Origin: UBA12088 sp964568345
Lineage (GTDB): Bacteria > Patescibacteriota > Minisyncoccia > Phycocordibacterales > UBA12088
Direction of reading: 5' to 3'
NCBI GenBank assembly: GCA_964568345.1
Contig: CAZMPG010000011.1
Span: 1-31,721 of the forward strand
Length of the DNA stretch: 31,721 nt
Position numbers and translations under genes: made by a program. Position 1 is the first letter of the stretch; each line of letters opens with the position of its first letter. The notes below the pieces were generated by a model. That model searched no databases and was not told the DNA's origin. It saw only the letters and a list, made by a program, of their open reading frames with translations. Below, piece after piece: positions 22,852 through 30,351 of this stretch.

Positions 22852-24150
22852 CTACGTGGTAATTCTTTTGCTCCTCGACGCGACGAGGTCGAGCAGTGCC
22901 GCGCCACGCTCATTCGACTGCCCAGAGTCACTATCGTAGAGGGGGGTGTCAGACAGTGCGGTGAGTGCGGTGTACGGCTCCGGCATGTCTGCCGCCCCGT
23001 CAAGCACATCGTGGTAGAGGAGGATGTCACTATCCACTGCACCGTGCTCCTCGCCATTTCGTGCCACCAGTGCACCGTCTACCACGGCGTAGGTGCCCAG
23101 CGCAATGTATGGCTCGAAGGTAGTGTGTGCTGGCGCATCAACCTGTAGTATGGCGCCACTGTACGCACCCACATGCTCGTCGACAGCATCACGTGCGTCG
23201 GTGGGGGTAACGGGAACACCGCACGCAGCGAGGAACATGCCAAAGGGGTCGGGCGAGTCAGAGAGTCCGGGGATGCCGAAAAGTTGCGGAGTCGCAGCGG
23301 AAAGCCGTGGGTTGCACTCAATGACGTACGCAACATCGTCGTGCACCACGAGGTCAACGTTTGCGATGCCGGTGAATCCAACTCCACGGAAGAGTGTACA
23401 GAGCGAAGCCACCGCGCGCACCATGCTCTCGCGTGCTTTGGAAGATAGGTACGTGTCAGGGAGCCACTGGATGCCCAAGAATGCCCGCGGCAGGTCGTGG
23501 TCGTACTCGAAACACTGCCGACGGAGCTTGGATACCACATACAGATCCCCCGACGTCCGCATGATGCTGATCCCAACCGGAATGCCAGGGAGGTACTCGC
23601 GCACGAGCACCGTCTGGCGATCGGGCACCGGGAATGGTTCCTCACCTGCACGATGGAAAAACGTGCCGATACCCCCTGCGCCATCGTGTCGTTGCACCAC
23701 GTACGTACAGCCCCGTACCAGGGCCTCGTCGGGCGCCATAGTGCGGGGTGCTGGAACGTCATACTGCCGCATGAGCGCATCGAAATGAACCTTATGCTCG
23801 AGGAGCTCTTGAAGGGTGCGGGGCGATGCGACAAGTGAGACATGGTTTGCATCCGCCCATGCTTCGAGGGAGGCGGTCCTCGAGTCGGGGATCACGAGGT
23901 GGTGCACTGCTTCCTGGTGAAGTACCTGCGCGAGGTCGGTTTTATGGAGCAGGTCAGAGAATGTCGGGCAGGCGAGCGGCTCGGCGCTGTGCACCGTAAT
24001 GAGCGACTCTGGGGGGAGGCGCGACCGCGCGAACAGCTCGGTTGGCGTGTCGGCGATACAGATGACGCGGCACAGCTCACGTGCGCGTGCACTAAAGAGG
24101 ATCGGGTCGATCGAGTTAAACCACATGGCGACGTCGGGCAGGGCGTCCAT
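22852..24150 (-). CDS. ATP-grasp ligase
   Basis: 432 aa. The central ATP-grasp fold has VVQRHDGAGGIGT (ATP-binding loop), VLVREYLPG and the metal-binding IECNPRLSAATPQ. ATP-grasp enzymes activate a carboxylate as acyl phosphate and join it to an amine or thiol. The N-terminal roughly 110 residues resemble a pre-ATP-grasp Rossmann-like domain. About 100 C-terminal residues are unassigned. The start codon lies 1 base after the preceding gene's stop, implying translational coupling. Substrates cannot be read from the sequence. Confidence 0.82.
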   Translation of the reverse strand: MDALPDVAMWFNSIDPILFSARARELCRVICIADTPTELFARSRLPPESLITVHSAEPLACPTFSDLLHKTDLAQVLHQEAVHHLVIPDSRTASLEAWADANHVSLVASPRTLQELLEHKVHFDALMRQYDVPAPRTMAPDEALVRGCTYVVQRHDGAGGIGTFFHRAGEEPFPVPDRQTVLVREYLPGIPVGISIMRTSGDLYVVSKLRRQCFEYDHDLPRAFLGIQWLPDTYLSSKARESMVRAVASLCTLFRGVGFTGIANVDLVVHDDVAYVIECNPRLSAATPQLFGIPGLSDSPDPFGMFLAACGVPVTPTDARDAVDEHVGAYSGAILQVDAPAHTTFEPYIALGTYAVVDGALVARNGEEHGAVDSDILLYHDVLDGAADMPEPYTALTALSDTPLYDSDSGQSNERGAALLDLVASRSKRITT

Positions 24151-24151
24151 G

Positions 24152-26617
24152 CTACGTGATATTTGAGAGGAGATGGTAGTACGCCGGCTTTCCCTTGTAC
24201 CGTTGGATCGTCATGCTGATGATGTCCTCGAGGAAGCTCGCATAGGTGAACTTGCTGTCTTTGATGCTCAAATCCATGACGTCGCCGATGTTGATCGAGG
24301 GGTTTGGATTGAGCTCGAGCACGTAGGGGTTGTTGTTCTTGTCCACCTTCACCTCCACCCTCCCATAGTCGTGGCAGTCGAGGATGTTGTATGTGTCGAG
24401 TGATATTTCGGTGAGGAGGCTGATGAGCTTGGAGCTCACATTGTCAGGCGGAATCTGCACCTGCACGTGATTCTTGAAGTCTTGGTCCTGCCCAAACTTG
24501 TACTCGAGCGTCTTGATGTGCCAGACGTGCTCGGGTAGCCCGCTGAAGACCGTACGCGAGAGGGGGAGCACCTTGAACCCGCTGTCGTCGTTGCCCATGA
24601 TGAAGACGTTGTATTCGTCGCCATCAATGTACTCCTCAATGAGAGCCGGGCTACCAAGCTCCTCGATCACATACTTGACGCGGGCGAGGAGCGCGTCCTT
24701 GTTTGTCACCACCGAGTCATTCGTGATACCGATCGAATTGTCGGTGTTTGCCGGCTTTATGATGAGTGGGTACTGGAGGTCCGACTTGATTTCATCGTCA
24801 ATGGTGTACACGTAGTCCCACGCCGGTGTTGGGATGTTGTGAAAGTTGAGGAGCTTTTTCACCTTGATCTTGTCAATACAGAGCGCGAGGGTGAGTGGGT
24901 TGGAGCCGGTATAGGGCACCTGGAGAATGTCGAAAATGCTCGCTGCGTGCGGTTCGAGGAGGCTCGTGCTGTTGATACGCTCGCACACATTGAACACGAG
25001 ATCCACCTTACTTTCGCTCAGTTCTGCGAGAGCTGCCTGCGGATTGTTGAAGTCGAAGTACGACACCTTGTACCCTACGCCAGCGAGCGTCGTCTGGATA
25101 TTTCGGCCGATGTCAGAGAGGTCCTTCTCAATGACGTTTGCCTGATCATCGTTCTGGTAGTCATTGCACGCGATGCCGATATGGAGCTTACGCTGCTCCC
25201 CTATGGGCATGGAGCGAATCTTGCTGATACGCTCCCCGCCGGTGATACGCTTGCCCATAAAGATGGCGCTGTGGTGCTTGCCGCGCCGGATCGTCTTGCC
25301 GACCGACGACGCCTCGTCGAACATAGCTATCTCGTAGGTGATCTTCTTGAGCATGCCTTGGAGGTTTTCCCCGGCGTCTACTGGATTGTCGCCCGAGACC
25401 GCGACCCACCCCATGTACTCGTACCCAAAGGGCGGTACGAGGATGCTGTCCCCCACCTCCTTGAAGAGCTCGACGTTGCGGACTATTTTGCTTGAGCGCA
25501 CCGCCTCATCGATATCTATCTTCGACACCACGCCGGAAGATGGCGCGTGGAGCGTTTCGCCGGCGAGGTAGCTCTTGGGGGTGCGGGGGCGGTCAAACTT
25601 ACGTACGTGCACCCCGACCGCGACCTTGACCGCGTCCTCGATAAGGTCCACGCCCCACGCATCGCGGGCAAAGTAGTACGCCTCGTCGCCGCCCATGCGG
25701 AGGTTGACTTCGAGCGGCATCGGCCCGGTGGGGGTGGATTTCGCCTCGAACTGGATGCACGCATGCTCGACGCCGAGCACTTCGAGGAGTTCGTCGGTCA
25801 TGTCATAGAGCGCCTTGAGCTGCTGCTCGGGGAGGGCGGAGGGCTCGGCCATGCCCGTTTCGATGAAGAAGGGCTCCTTGGTAAGGTAGTTGTCGGTGAT
25901 GTTGTAGAACTTGATGCGCCCGTTCTGGATGATGATGTTGATATCCACCTCGTCGCCGTCTATGTACTCCTCGGCGAGGATTGTGAGCGTGTCGCCGAGC
26001 GCGCTCTCGAGCTTGCGCGAGAAGTTCTTGTGGATGTACTCATATGCGTCCATGAGGTCGTCGCGGTGCTCCACCTTGAGCACGAAAGCACTGCTCGCCC
26101 CGTACGTCGGCTTGAGGACGATGGGGAAGGTGAGGTTCTCCTCGACACTCTTGAGGTCGTCCTGGCTCTCAACGCGCAGGTACTGCGGCGTGGGGAGACC
26201 GTGGCGCTTGCAAAACTCGCGGAACTTATGCTTGTTGCGTGCCGTATCGGCAACCTCGTACGAGGTGCCCGGAAGCTCGAAGTGTTCGGTGATGCGCGCG
26301 GTGAGGAGCACCGCATCCTCGTAGAAGGTGATGGCGCCATCGAGCGAGGTGTCGGGGTTCTCCGCAAGGTATGCCTCGATCTTCTCGATGATGAGGTCGT
26401 GGTTGTTGAGGTCGCCGAGGATCCAGTGCCGTATGTGCTTCGACTTCATGTTCGCTTCGGCGTTGACAGCGATGATGGTGAGGCCGAGCTCAAAGAGTCT
26501 ACGGAATACGAACTTTTTGTGTGCACCACCGGTGCTACTCGACGCTCCGGTGTTGATGAGGAGCAGCGTCTTGCCCCGCAGCTGTCCATTTCCACCCTGC
26601 TCCTTATCTTGCTTCAT
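24152..26617 (-). CDS. tandem ATP-grasp protein (CPSase-like plus D-Ala-D-Ala-ligase-like)
   Basis: 821 aa from ATG 26617. The first half (about residues 20-430) is an ATP-grasp unit like the carbamoyl-phosphate-synthase large-chain group: FPIVLKPTYGASSAF, LAEEYIDGDEVD, LEVNLRMGGDEAYY. The second half (about 470-810) resembles D-alanine-D-alanine ligase: DLVFNVCE, PYTGSNPLTLALCIDK, YPLIIKPANTDNSIGI, LIEEYIDGDEYNV, VLELNPNPSINIGD. Both active sites look intact, so it could form two amide bonds or one ligated dipeptide. The closest general analogy is two-domain ligases such as carnosine synthase, but no orthology is claimed. ATG 26617 fits the -10 TACAAT better than ATG 26650. Confidence 0.85.
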   Translation of the reverse strand: MKQDKEQGGNGQLRGKTLLLINTGASSSTGGAHKKFVFRRLFELGLTIIAVNAEANMKSKHIRHWILGDLNNHDLIIEKIEAYLAENPDTSLDGAITFYEDAVLLTARITEHFELPGTSYEVADTARNKHKFREFCKRHGLPTPQYLRVESQDDLKSVEENLTFPIVLKPTYGASSAFVLKVEHRDDLMDAYEYIHKNFSRKLESALGDTLTILAEEYIDGDEVDINIIIQNGRIKFYNITDNYLTKEPFFIETGMAEPSALPEQQLKALYDMTDELLEVLGVEHACIQFEAKSTPTGPMPLEVNLRMGGDEAYYFARDAWGVDLIEDAVKVAVGVHVRKFDRPRTPKSYLAGETLHAPSSGVVSKIDIDEAVRSSKIVRNVELFKEVGDSILVPPFGYEYMGWVAVSGDNPVDAGENLQGMLKKITYEIAMFDEASSVGKTIRRGKHHSAIFMGKRITGGERISKIRSMPIGEQRKLHIGIACNDYQNDDQANVIEKDLSDIGRNIQTTLAGVGYKVSYFDFNNPQAALAELSESKVDLVFNVCERINSTSLLEPHAASIFDILQVPYTGSNPLTLALCIDKIKVKKLLNFHNIPTPAWDYVYTIDDEIKSDLQYPLIIKPANTDNSIGITNDSVVTNKDALLARVKYVIEELGSPALIEEYIDGDEYNVFIMGNDDSGFKVLPLSRTVFSGLPEHVWHIKTLEYKFGQDQDFKNHVQVQIPPDNVSSKLISLLTEISLDTYNILDCHDYGRVEVKVDKNNNPYVLELNPNPSINIGDVMDLSIKDSKFTYASFLEDIISMTIQRYKGKPAYYHLLSNIT

Positions 26618-26626
26618 ACGAAACGT

Positions 26627-26655
26627 ATTGTACGTGACATGCGTGTGCAACTCAA
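26627..26655 (-). promoter_or_regulatory. promoter of the tandem ATP-grasp gene (TTGAGT-17-TACAAT)
   Basis: On the minus strand, -35 TTGAGT (26655-26650) and -10 TACAAT (26632-26627) have a 17-base spacer and a leader of about 3 bases to ATG 26617. It lies in the short gap after the PurD-like gene, partly overlapping the alternative upstream start, so the operon may have an internal promoter. Confidence 0.5.
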
Positions 26656-26659
26656 CAGG

Positions 26660-27958
26660 TCACCCCTGTGGTACGTACCCCCACGCGCGCAGCTGGGCGA
26701 GGTCCCGCTCGTGCCGCTCGCCAATGTCGTGTCGGTAGTACATATTTGGCAGGTGGATGCTGGCGAGGGTGTCGTACGCGCGTGCGCGAGCCTCTCCTGC
26801 CGTTGCGCCAACACCCGTGAGGATGAGCGCAACACCGTACTGGCCAGTGACGCGCCACGTACCCGCAGCGTCAATCTTGACGTCCTCGATATGGATACCA
26901 TCGAGCGATGCACGATCCCTCGTGACGGCGGCGCCTCGGGATGACGCAGCGAAGAGCTCGTGATCGTTGAAGGGGTAGGGGGGTACGACGGCGCGTACGC
27001 CGATTCCGCACCCCTGTGCTACGGGTATCTCAGACGCCTCACCGTAGGCGAGACGGTAGAAGAAATCGGAGAGTGGTATGCGAAACATGGCCGACTGTAT
27101 CTGGATCGTGGGGTAGCCGAACCGAGCGGTGAATTCGAGCGGGTACACGCCGTGCTCATCCGCGATACAGTTGAGATCGAGGTAGCCAACGTACCCCTCG
27201 CGGCGGAGGGTCGGCGCAAAACGAGCAAGCGTGCTCTCGAAGAGGCCGCAGGTTGGTACCCAGCACATGCTCGTGCCCATTTCGCCCGTCGCAGGCCCCA
27301 CCTCGTAGGGGAAGAGCTTCTTGTGCTCAAGGTTGATGTTGATGGGCAGTACGAAATCGGTGCCATTGAAGAACGCACCGACGGCGACCTCAATGCCCGT
27401 TGCAACGGTTTGGAGCTGGAAGGAGTGTATCTTTGTGCCCCAGACCTCTCTGTACCCCTGGAGGACACCGACGAGGTCGCTTCCATCGGCCTTTCTTCCC
27501 ACGTAGAGTATCTGCTTCGCGTTAGACGCCTCACCGTCGGGCTTGAAGACGTACCGCCCCGGGTTCTTTTCTACAAAACTGCACGCCGCTCCGAAATCGG
27601 TGAATGACCACGAGGGGAGGGTTGGTACGCCGTGTGCCACGAGCTCACCTTGCCCGAATGCGCGGTCATCCTCGAGCCGGTCAGTGTATGCGGTACCGCC
27701 GATGACGCGCTTCCCCGAAGCGCGTAGCTCCGCAGCAGTAGTACCGTACCCGAGCGTGTCGTCGAATATCACGACATCGGCCCAGTCAACGTCAGCTCGC
27801 CAATCGCGGGTCTTTTCGATGAATCCGTCACCAATGTCTGCGTCGCGCTCGTCCTCGATAGCCATCCGCACCGAAGCACCCTCACGTGCACACTGCCACG
27901 CACAATCAACACAGAGGCCGCTATGGGAGACGAATAGTATCGTGTGACGACGTTCCAT
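26660..27958 (-). CDS. PurD-like ATP-grasp ligase
   Basis: 432 aa, with the layout of phosphoribosylamine-glycine ligase. A Rossmann-like N-domain (VDWADVVIFDD) is followed by ATP-grasp sequence FKPDGEASNAKQILYVG, GIEVAVGAFFNG, GPATGEMGTSM and the metal-binding YPLEFTARFGYPTIQIQS, then a C-terminal domain with GVGATAGEARARAYDTL. No purine-synthesis genes surround it; its neighbours are two more ATP-grasp genes and a decarboxylase. It is therefore more likely a specialised ligase of PurD ancestry. The ATG at 27958 was chosen. An upstream -10 TGC-TATGCT fits, while the open frame continues upstream without support. Confidence 0.82.
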   Translation of the reverse strand: MERRHTILFVSHSGLCVDCAWQCAREGASVRMAIEDERDADIGDGFIEKTRDWRADVDWADVVIFDDTLGYGTTAAELRASGKRVIGGTAYTDRLEDDRAFGQGELVAHGVPTLPSWSFTDFGAACSFVEKNPGRYVFKPDGEASNAKQILYVGRKADGSDLVGVLQGYREVWGTKIHSFQLQTVATGIEVAVGAFFNGTDFVLPININLEHKKLFPYEVGPATGEMGTSMCWVPTCGLFESTLARFAPTLRREGYVGYLDLNCIADEHGVYPLEFTARFGYPTIQIQSAMFRIPLSDFFYRLAYGEASEIPVAQGCGIGVRAVVPPYPFNDHELFAASSRGAAVTRDRASLDGIHIEDVKIDAAGTWRVTGQYGVALILTGVGATAGEARARAYDTLASIHLPNMYYRHDIGERHERDLAQLRAWGYVPQG

Positions 27959-27988
27959 TGTATACTTGTACAGCATAGCACAGCATAC
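27959..27988. promoter_or_regulatory. overlapping divergent promoters
   Basis: Rightward: TATACT (27961-27966) for the SET gene. Leftward: TGC-TATGCT (27980-27972 on the minus strand) for the PurD-like gene. The -10 elements lie within 12 bases, so the two transcripts probably share control or exclude each other. Confidence 0.5.
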
Positions 27989-28399
27989 ATGGAAGACGTA
28001 CATCCACCTAAAAAGATAAAGATTGCTCTGGTGCCGGGAAAGGGGCGTGGCGTCATCGCCACGAGCCGCATTGAGCCCGGTGAGGTGGTTGAGCGCTGCC
28101 CCATTCTGGTCTTGCGTGATGGGGACGTAGCGTTTCTCGAGCACCAGTCCGATACGCTGAAATACTACTACCTCGAGCAGACACTGTTTAACCGGTCGTG
28201 CGTTATGTTTGGATATGCGTCGCTCTACAACCACAGCACCGAGCCCAATGCTGAGCTCGACTACAGCGACGATCCCCACGACCACACGGTGTTTATCTAC
28301 GCGCTCCGCGCTATAGAACCGGGGGAGGAGGTTGTGTGGAACTACGATGCTGCTGCTGCACAGCAGGAATTCCTCCCGCTCACGTACCTCCCGTCGTAG
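27989..28399 (+). CDS. SET-domain protein (lysine methyltransferase-like)
   Basis: 136 aa, essentially a bare SET domain. It has GKGRGVIATSRIEPGEVVE at the start, the S-adenosylmethionine/pseudoknot motif LYNHSTEPNAELDY, and FIYALRAIEPGEEVVWNYD at the end. SET enzymes methylate lysine side chains, usually in proteins, and are uncommon in bacteria. No post-SET cysteines or substrate-binding extensions are visible. It is transcribed divergently from the ATP-grasp operon with overlapping promoters, so its target may be one of those enzymes or their product; that link is inference. Confidence 0.85.
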   Translation: MEDVHPPKKIKIALVPGKGRGVIATSRIEPGEVVERCPILVLRDGDVAFLEHQSDTLKYYYLEQTLFNRSCVMFGYASLYNHSTEPNAELDYSDDPHDHTVFIYALRAIEPGEEVVWNYDAAAAQQEFLPLTYLPS

Positions 28400-28415
28400 G
28401 TGAACCGGGTGGGTG

Positions 28416-28421
28416 TATACT
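28416..28421 (+). promoter_or_regulatory. -10 TATACT of the PEBP gene
   Basis: The A of the ATG at 28428 lies exactly 7 bases after the last T, so a leaderless mRNA is predicted. Confidence 0.55.
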
Positions 28422-28427
28422 ACCCCT

Positions 28428-29039
28428 ATGCGCGCAGCCTGGGCGGTGCAGGGTGTAGGGTACCTCGTGCTGATTGCGGCGGTGTGGTACCTTGTAGCTA
28501 TACGGCCGCAGGGGCCGCCCGGTGCTGTACCCGCCCCAGGCATTGCGACGGACACACCTGAACAGAGCACTATGCCACTCCAAAAGACCTCCCAGCTCAC
28601 GCTCCGGTCTCCCGCTTTTCCCCACGAAGGGCTCATCCCCGCGAAGTACACCTGTGACGGGGACGATGTGTCGCCGCCGCTCGCCGTTGACGGGCTACCA
28701 GCAGGCACCGTATCGCTCGTCCTCATCGCCGACGATCCAGATGCACCGGGCGGCACCTGGGACCACTGGGTCGCCTTCAATGTACCTCCTACGACGAGCC
28801 GCATCGGTGAGGGTGAAAAACCGCAGGGAACTGCGGGGAAAAACTCATGGGGCCTTGCGGGGTATGGCGGCCCGTGCCCTCCCTCAGGCGAGCACCGGTA
28901 CCTCTTTCGCCTCTATGCACTCGACACCTCGCTCCGCATCGGGGCAGGAGCGGCAAAAGCGGCAGTGCTCGAAGCGATGCAGGGTCACGTGCTCGAGAGC
29001 TCAACCCTCATGGGGAGGTATGCGCGACCGAAATCGTAG
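28428..29039 (+). CDS. YbhB/YbcL-family (PEBP, Raf-kinase-inhibitor-like) protein
   Basis: 203 aa. An N-terminal hydrophobic anchor (about residues 7-25) and Pro-rich linker are followed by a complete PEBP fold: HEGLIPAKYTCDGDDVSPPL, LIADDPDAPGGTWDHWVAFNVPP, and GYGGPCPPSGEHRYLFRLYALD. These are the anion/phospholipid-pocket motifs. The bacterial YbhB group has no established reaction. Its membrane anchor places it outside the cytoplasm, unlike E. coli YbhB. A cytoplasmic-start alternative is the ATG at 28572. Confidence 0.92.
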   Translation: MRAAWAVQGVGYLVLIAAVWYLVAIRPQGPPGAVPAPGIATDTPEQSTMPLQKTSQLTLRSPAFPHEGLIPAKYTCDGDDVSPPLAVDGLPAGTVSLVLIADDPDAPGGTWDHWVAFNVPPTTSRIGEGEKPQGTAGKNSWGLAGYGGPCPPSGEHRYLFRLYALDTSLRIGAGAAKAAVLEAMQGHVLESSTLMGRYARPKS

Positions 29040-29082
29040 TATGATAGTAGGGGGATTCCCCACGCCCCAGGGCAAGGTCGCC

Positions 29083-29328
29083 ATGCCCGCGACGAATAAG
29101 CGGTACGTGCGGGTGCGCGCGAAAGTAAGGAGCAAACGTGAGCGTATAGAGTCTGTAGGGGAAGACCGCTTTGTGGTGGAGGTCTGTGAGCGGGCAGAGC
29201 GTGGGGTAGCAAACGCGCGGATACGGGAGCTTTTGGCTCATGAGCTTGCCTGTAAGCCCGAAGCGCTTCGCCTTGTTACCGGTGCCACAGCGCCATCGAA
29301 ACTGTTCCTGTTACTAACTAATGAATAG
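29083..29328 (+). CDS. DUF167 (YggU-like) protein
   Basis: 81 aa. The pattern YVRVRAKVRSKRERIE ... FVVEVCERAERGVANARIRELLAHEL ... LVTGATAPSKLFLL matches the small DUF167 family (VxVxP...dGkAN..l...la...., G..sr.K). Function unknown. ATG 29083 has a weak AAGG upstream; ATG 29041 is possible. Ends 3 bases before the hibernation-factor gene, so probably co-transcribed. Confidence 0.78.
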   Translation: MPATNKRYVRVRAKVRSKRERIESVGEDRFVVEVCERAERGVANARIRELLAHELACKPEALRLVTGATAPSKLFLLLTNE

Positions 29329-29331
29329 GGT

Positions 29332-29691
29332 ATGCATACAAACATAAAATTCACCGGGGTTGCGCACGATGATGCGCTCCGTGCGTACGCAGAGGAAAAG
29401 GTTGGTACGGTGGCAAAGCTGCTCGACGGTGCAGCGTATGAAGCGGCTATCTGCAGCGTCGAACTGAGGCGTGATGCGCACCACCAGAACGGTGACGTGT
29501 GCTACGCGGAGGTGACGCTTGAGGCTGAGGGCAAGGTGTACCGGGTGCAGAAAGAGGAGCCGTCGTTTGAGAAGGCTATTGATAAGGTGAAGGACGACCT
29601 CCGCGAACAGCTCCGAGAAGCGAAGCAGCGTCACGAGCACCGGTTCCACAAGGGGACGCAGCAGATTAAGGCGGAGGTTCGGGGGTTGTAG
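29332..29691 (+). CDS. ribosome hibernation factor (HPF/RaiA, short form)
   Basis: 119 aa. The beta-alpha-beta-beta-beta-alpha pattern of HPF/RaiA begins MHTNIKFTGVAHDDALRAYAEEKVGTVAKLL and ends with the basic second helix EKAIDKVKDDLREQLREAKQRHEHR. It binds the 30S decoding centre and stores inactive ribosomes. There is no long-form C-terminal dimerisation domain. Start ATG follows the DUF167 stop by 3 bases. Confidence 0.9.
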   Translation: MHTNIKFTGVAHDDALRAYAEEKVGTVAKLLDGAAYEAAICSVELRRDAHHQNGDVCYAEVTLEAEGKVYRVQKEEPSFEKAIDKVKDDLREQLREAKQRHEHRFHKGTQQIKAEVRGL

Positions 29692-29727
29692 GTGTGTGGT
29701 GGCAATGGGTAGCGGTGGATTTCGCGC

Positions 29728-29755
29728 TTGACGGGCAGTGCCGCGGGTGTACGCT
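29728..29755 (+). promoter_or_regulatory. promoter (TTGACG-16-TACGCT)
   Basis: -35 TTGACG at 29728-29733 and -10 TACGCT at 29750-29755, the same -10 as the first pilin gene. Precedes the 74-aa gene. Otherwise 29692-29786 is empty. Confidence 0.55.
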
Positions 29756-29786
29756 TGAGGTGGTATTAACCTAGAGGAGATATCCG

Positions 29787-30011
29787 ATGAACATCTCGGG
29801 GTTTTATCGGGAGCATCTACACGCCCCCCTCTGTGCGTTAGGTTTGATGGCCGGTTGGAGCATCGTCCTCGTCGGCAATGCGATGTGGCAGCTGCGCGAC
29901 TACGTGCCGCCAGCACGGCCGGAGGTCGTTACCCCGGTTATCGTCGCAGAGCCTGCCGTGGCGCAGGTCGAGCAGAAGCGGGCACCGCAGCAGGAGGGTC
30001 TGCATGATTGA
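29787..30011 (+). CDS. small single-pass membrane protein
   Basis: 74 aa, unrecognised. One hydrophobic helix (about residues 14-33, LCALGLMAGWSIVLVGNAMW) is followed by a Pro/Ala/Val/Glu-rich tail. A clear Shine-Dalgarno, GAGGAG, lies at a good distance from ATG 29787, unlike most genes here. It has its own promoter and a downstream GC hairpin, so it is an independent unit like 10931-11173. Confidence 0.65.
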   Translation: MNISGFYREHLHAPLCALGLMAGWSIVLVGNAMWQLRDYVPPARPEVVTPVIVAEPAVAQVEQKRAPQQEGLHD

Positions 30012-30025
30012 TGGAGGAGTATAGC

Positions 30026-30046
30026 CCCCGCACCACGCGTGCGGGG
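30026..30046 (+). terminator. GC-rich hairpin after the small membrane-protein gene
   Basis: Perfect 8-bp stem CCCCGCAC / GTGCGGGG with a 5-base loop. No strong T-run follows, so termination is uncertain. Confidence 0.5.
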
Positions 30047-30123
30047 CTGCCTTGTGGCGTTGACCTTATGCAGCACACCATAACCTGTAAAAGTGTGCTA
30101 CTATGCTGACGAGCCCACCGCCC

Positions 30124-30160
30124 AGCGGTTATCGCCCTTTCACAGCGGTAATTGGGGCTG
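30124..30160 (+). pseudogene. tRNA-Glu fragment
   Basis: AGCGGTTATCGCCCTTTCAC followed by AGCGGTAATTGGGG closely matches the D-loop end, anticodon arm (loop CTTTCAC, anticodon TTC) and start of the T-arm of the intact tRNA-Glu at 30352. The acceptor stem and most of the T-arm are missing. Confidence 0.6.
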
Positions 30161-30211
30161 AGGCCGTTTAGGCACGGTAGCAAGCAAATTGCTTTGCTTG
30201 CGTGCAGATCT

Positions 30212-30318
30212 CAGGCTCGGAACCATGCCGCGAAGCGACAGGCGGGAAGGGGCCGAAAGTGCTTAGTGTCTTGTGAACGGAGCGAAACAAGATGGTTAGC
30301 AGCTCGTAACCGATTCCC
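30212..30318 (+). repeat. tRNA-associated hairpin repeat, copy R5
   Basis: It ends CTCGTAACCGATTCCC, parallel to CTCGTGACCGAATCC of copy R3 read on the same relative strand. It contains TCTTGT / ACAAGA around a loop reading TTCGCTCCGTTC on the minus strand. The left boundary is uncertain. It lies between the tRNA-Glu fragment and intact tRNA-Glu. Confidence 0.5.
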
Positions 30319-30351
30319 AATTGAACCGGTGTAAGGTACATTAGAAGCAAT

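Noticed and set aside
25547..26944. Long plus-strand open frame of 465 codons opposite the tandem ATP-grasp gene
   Set aside because: Shadow of the GC-rich minus-strand gene; composition is Val/Glu/Asp-biased with no recognisable domain.
26660..27958. Calling the PurD-like ligase purD of purine synthesis
   Set aside because: Family resemblance is clear, but no purine genes are nearby and its operon partners point elsewhere.
26660..28804. A 714-aa reading of the PurD-like gene extending upstream to 28804
   Set aside because: The extension overlaps the well-supported SET and PEBP genes on the other strand, has no coding character, and the ATG at 27958 has a promoter and begins the normal domain.
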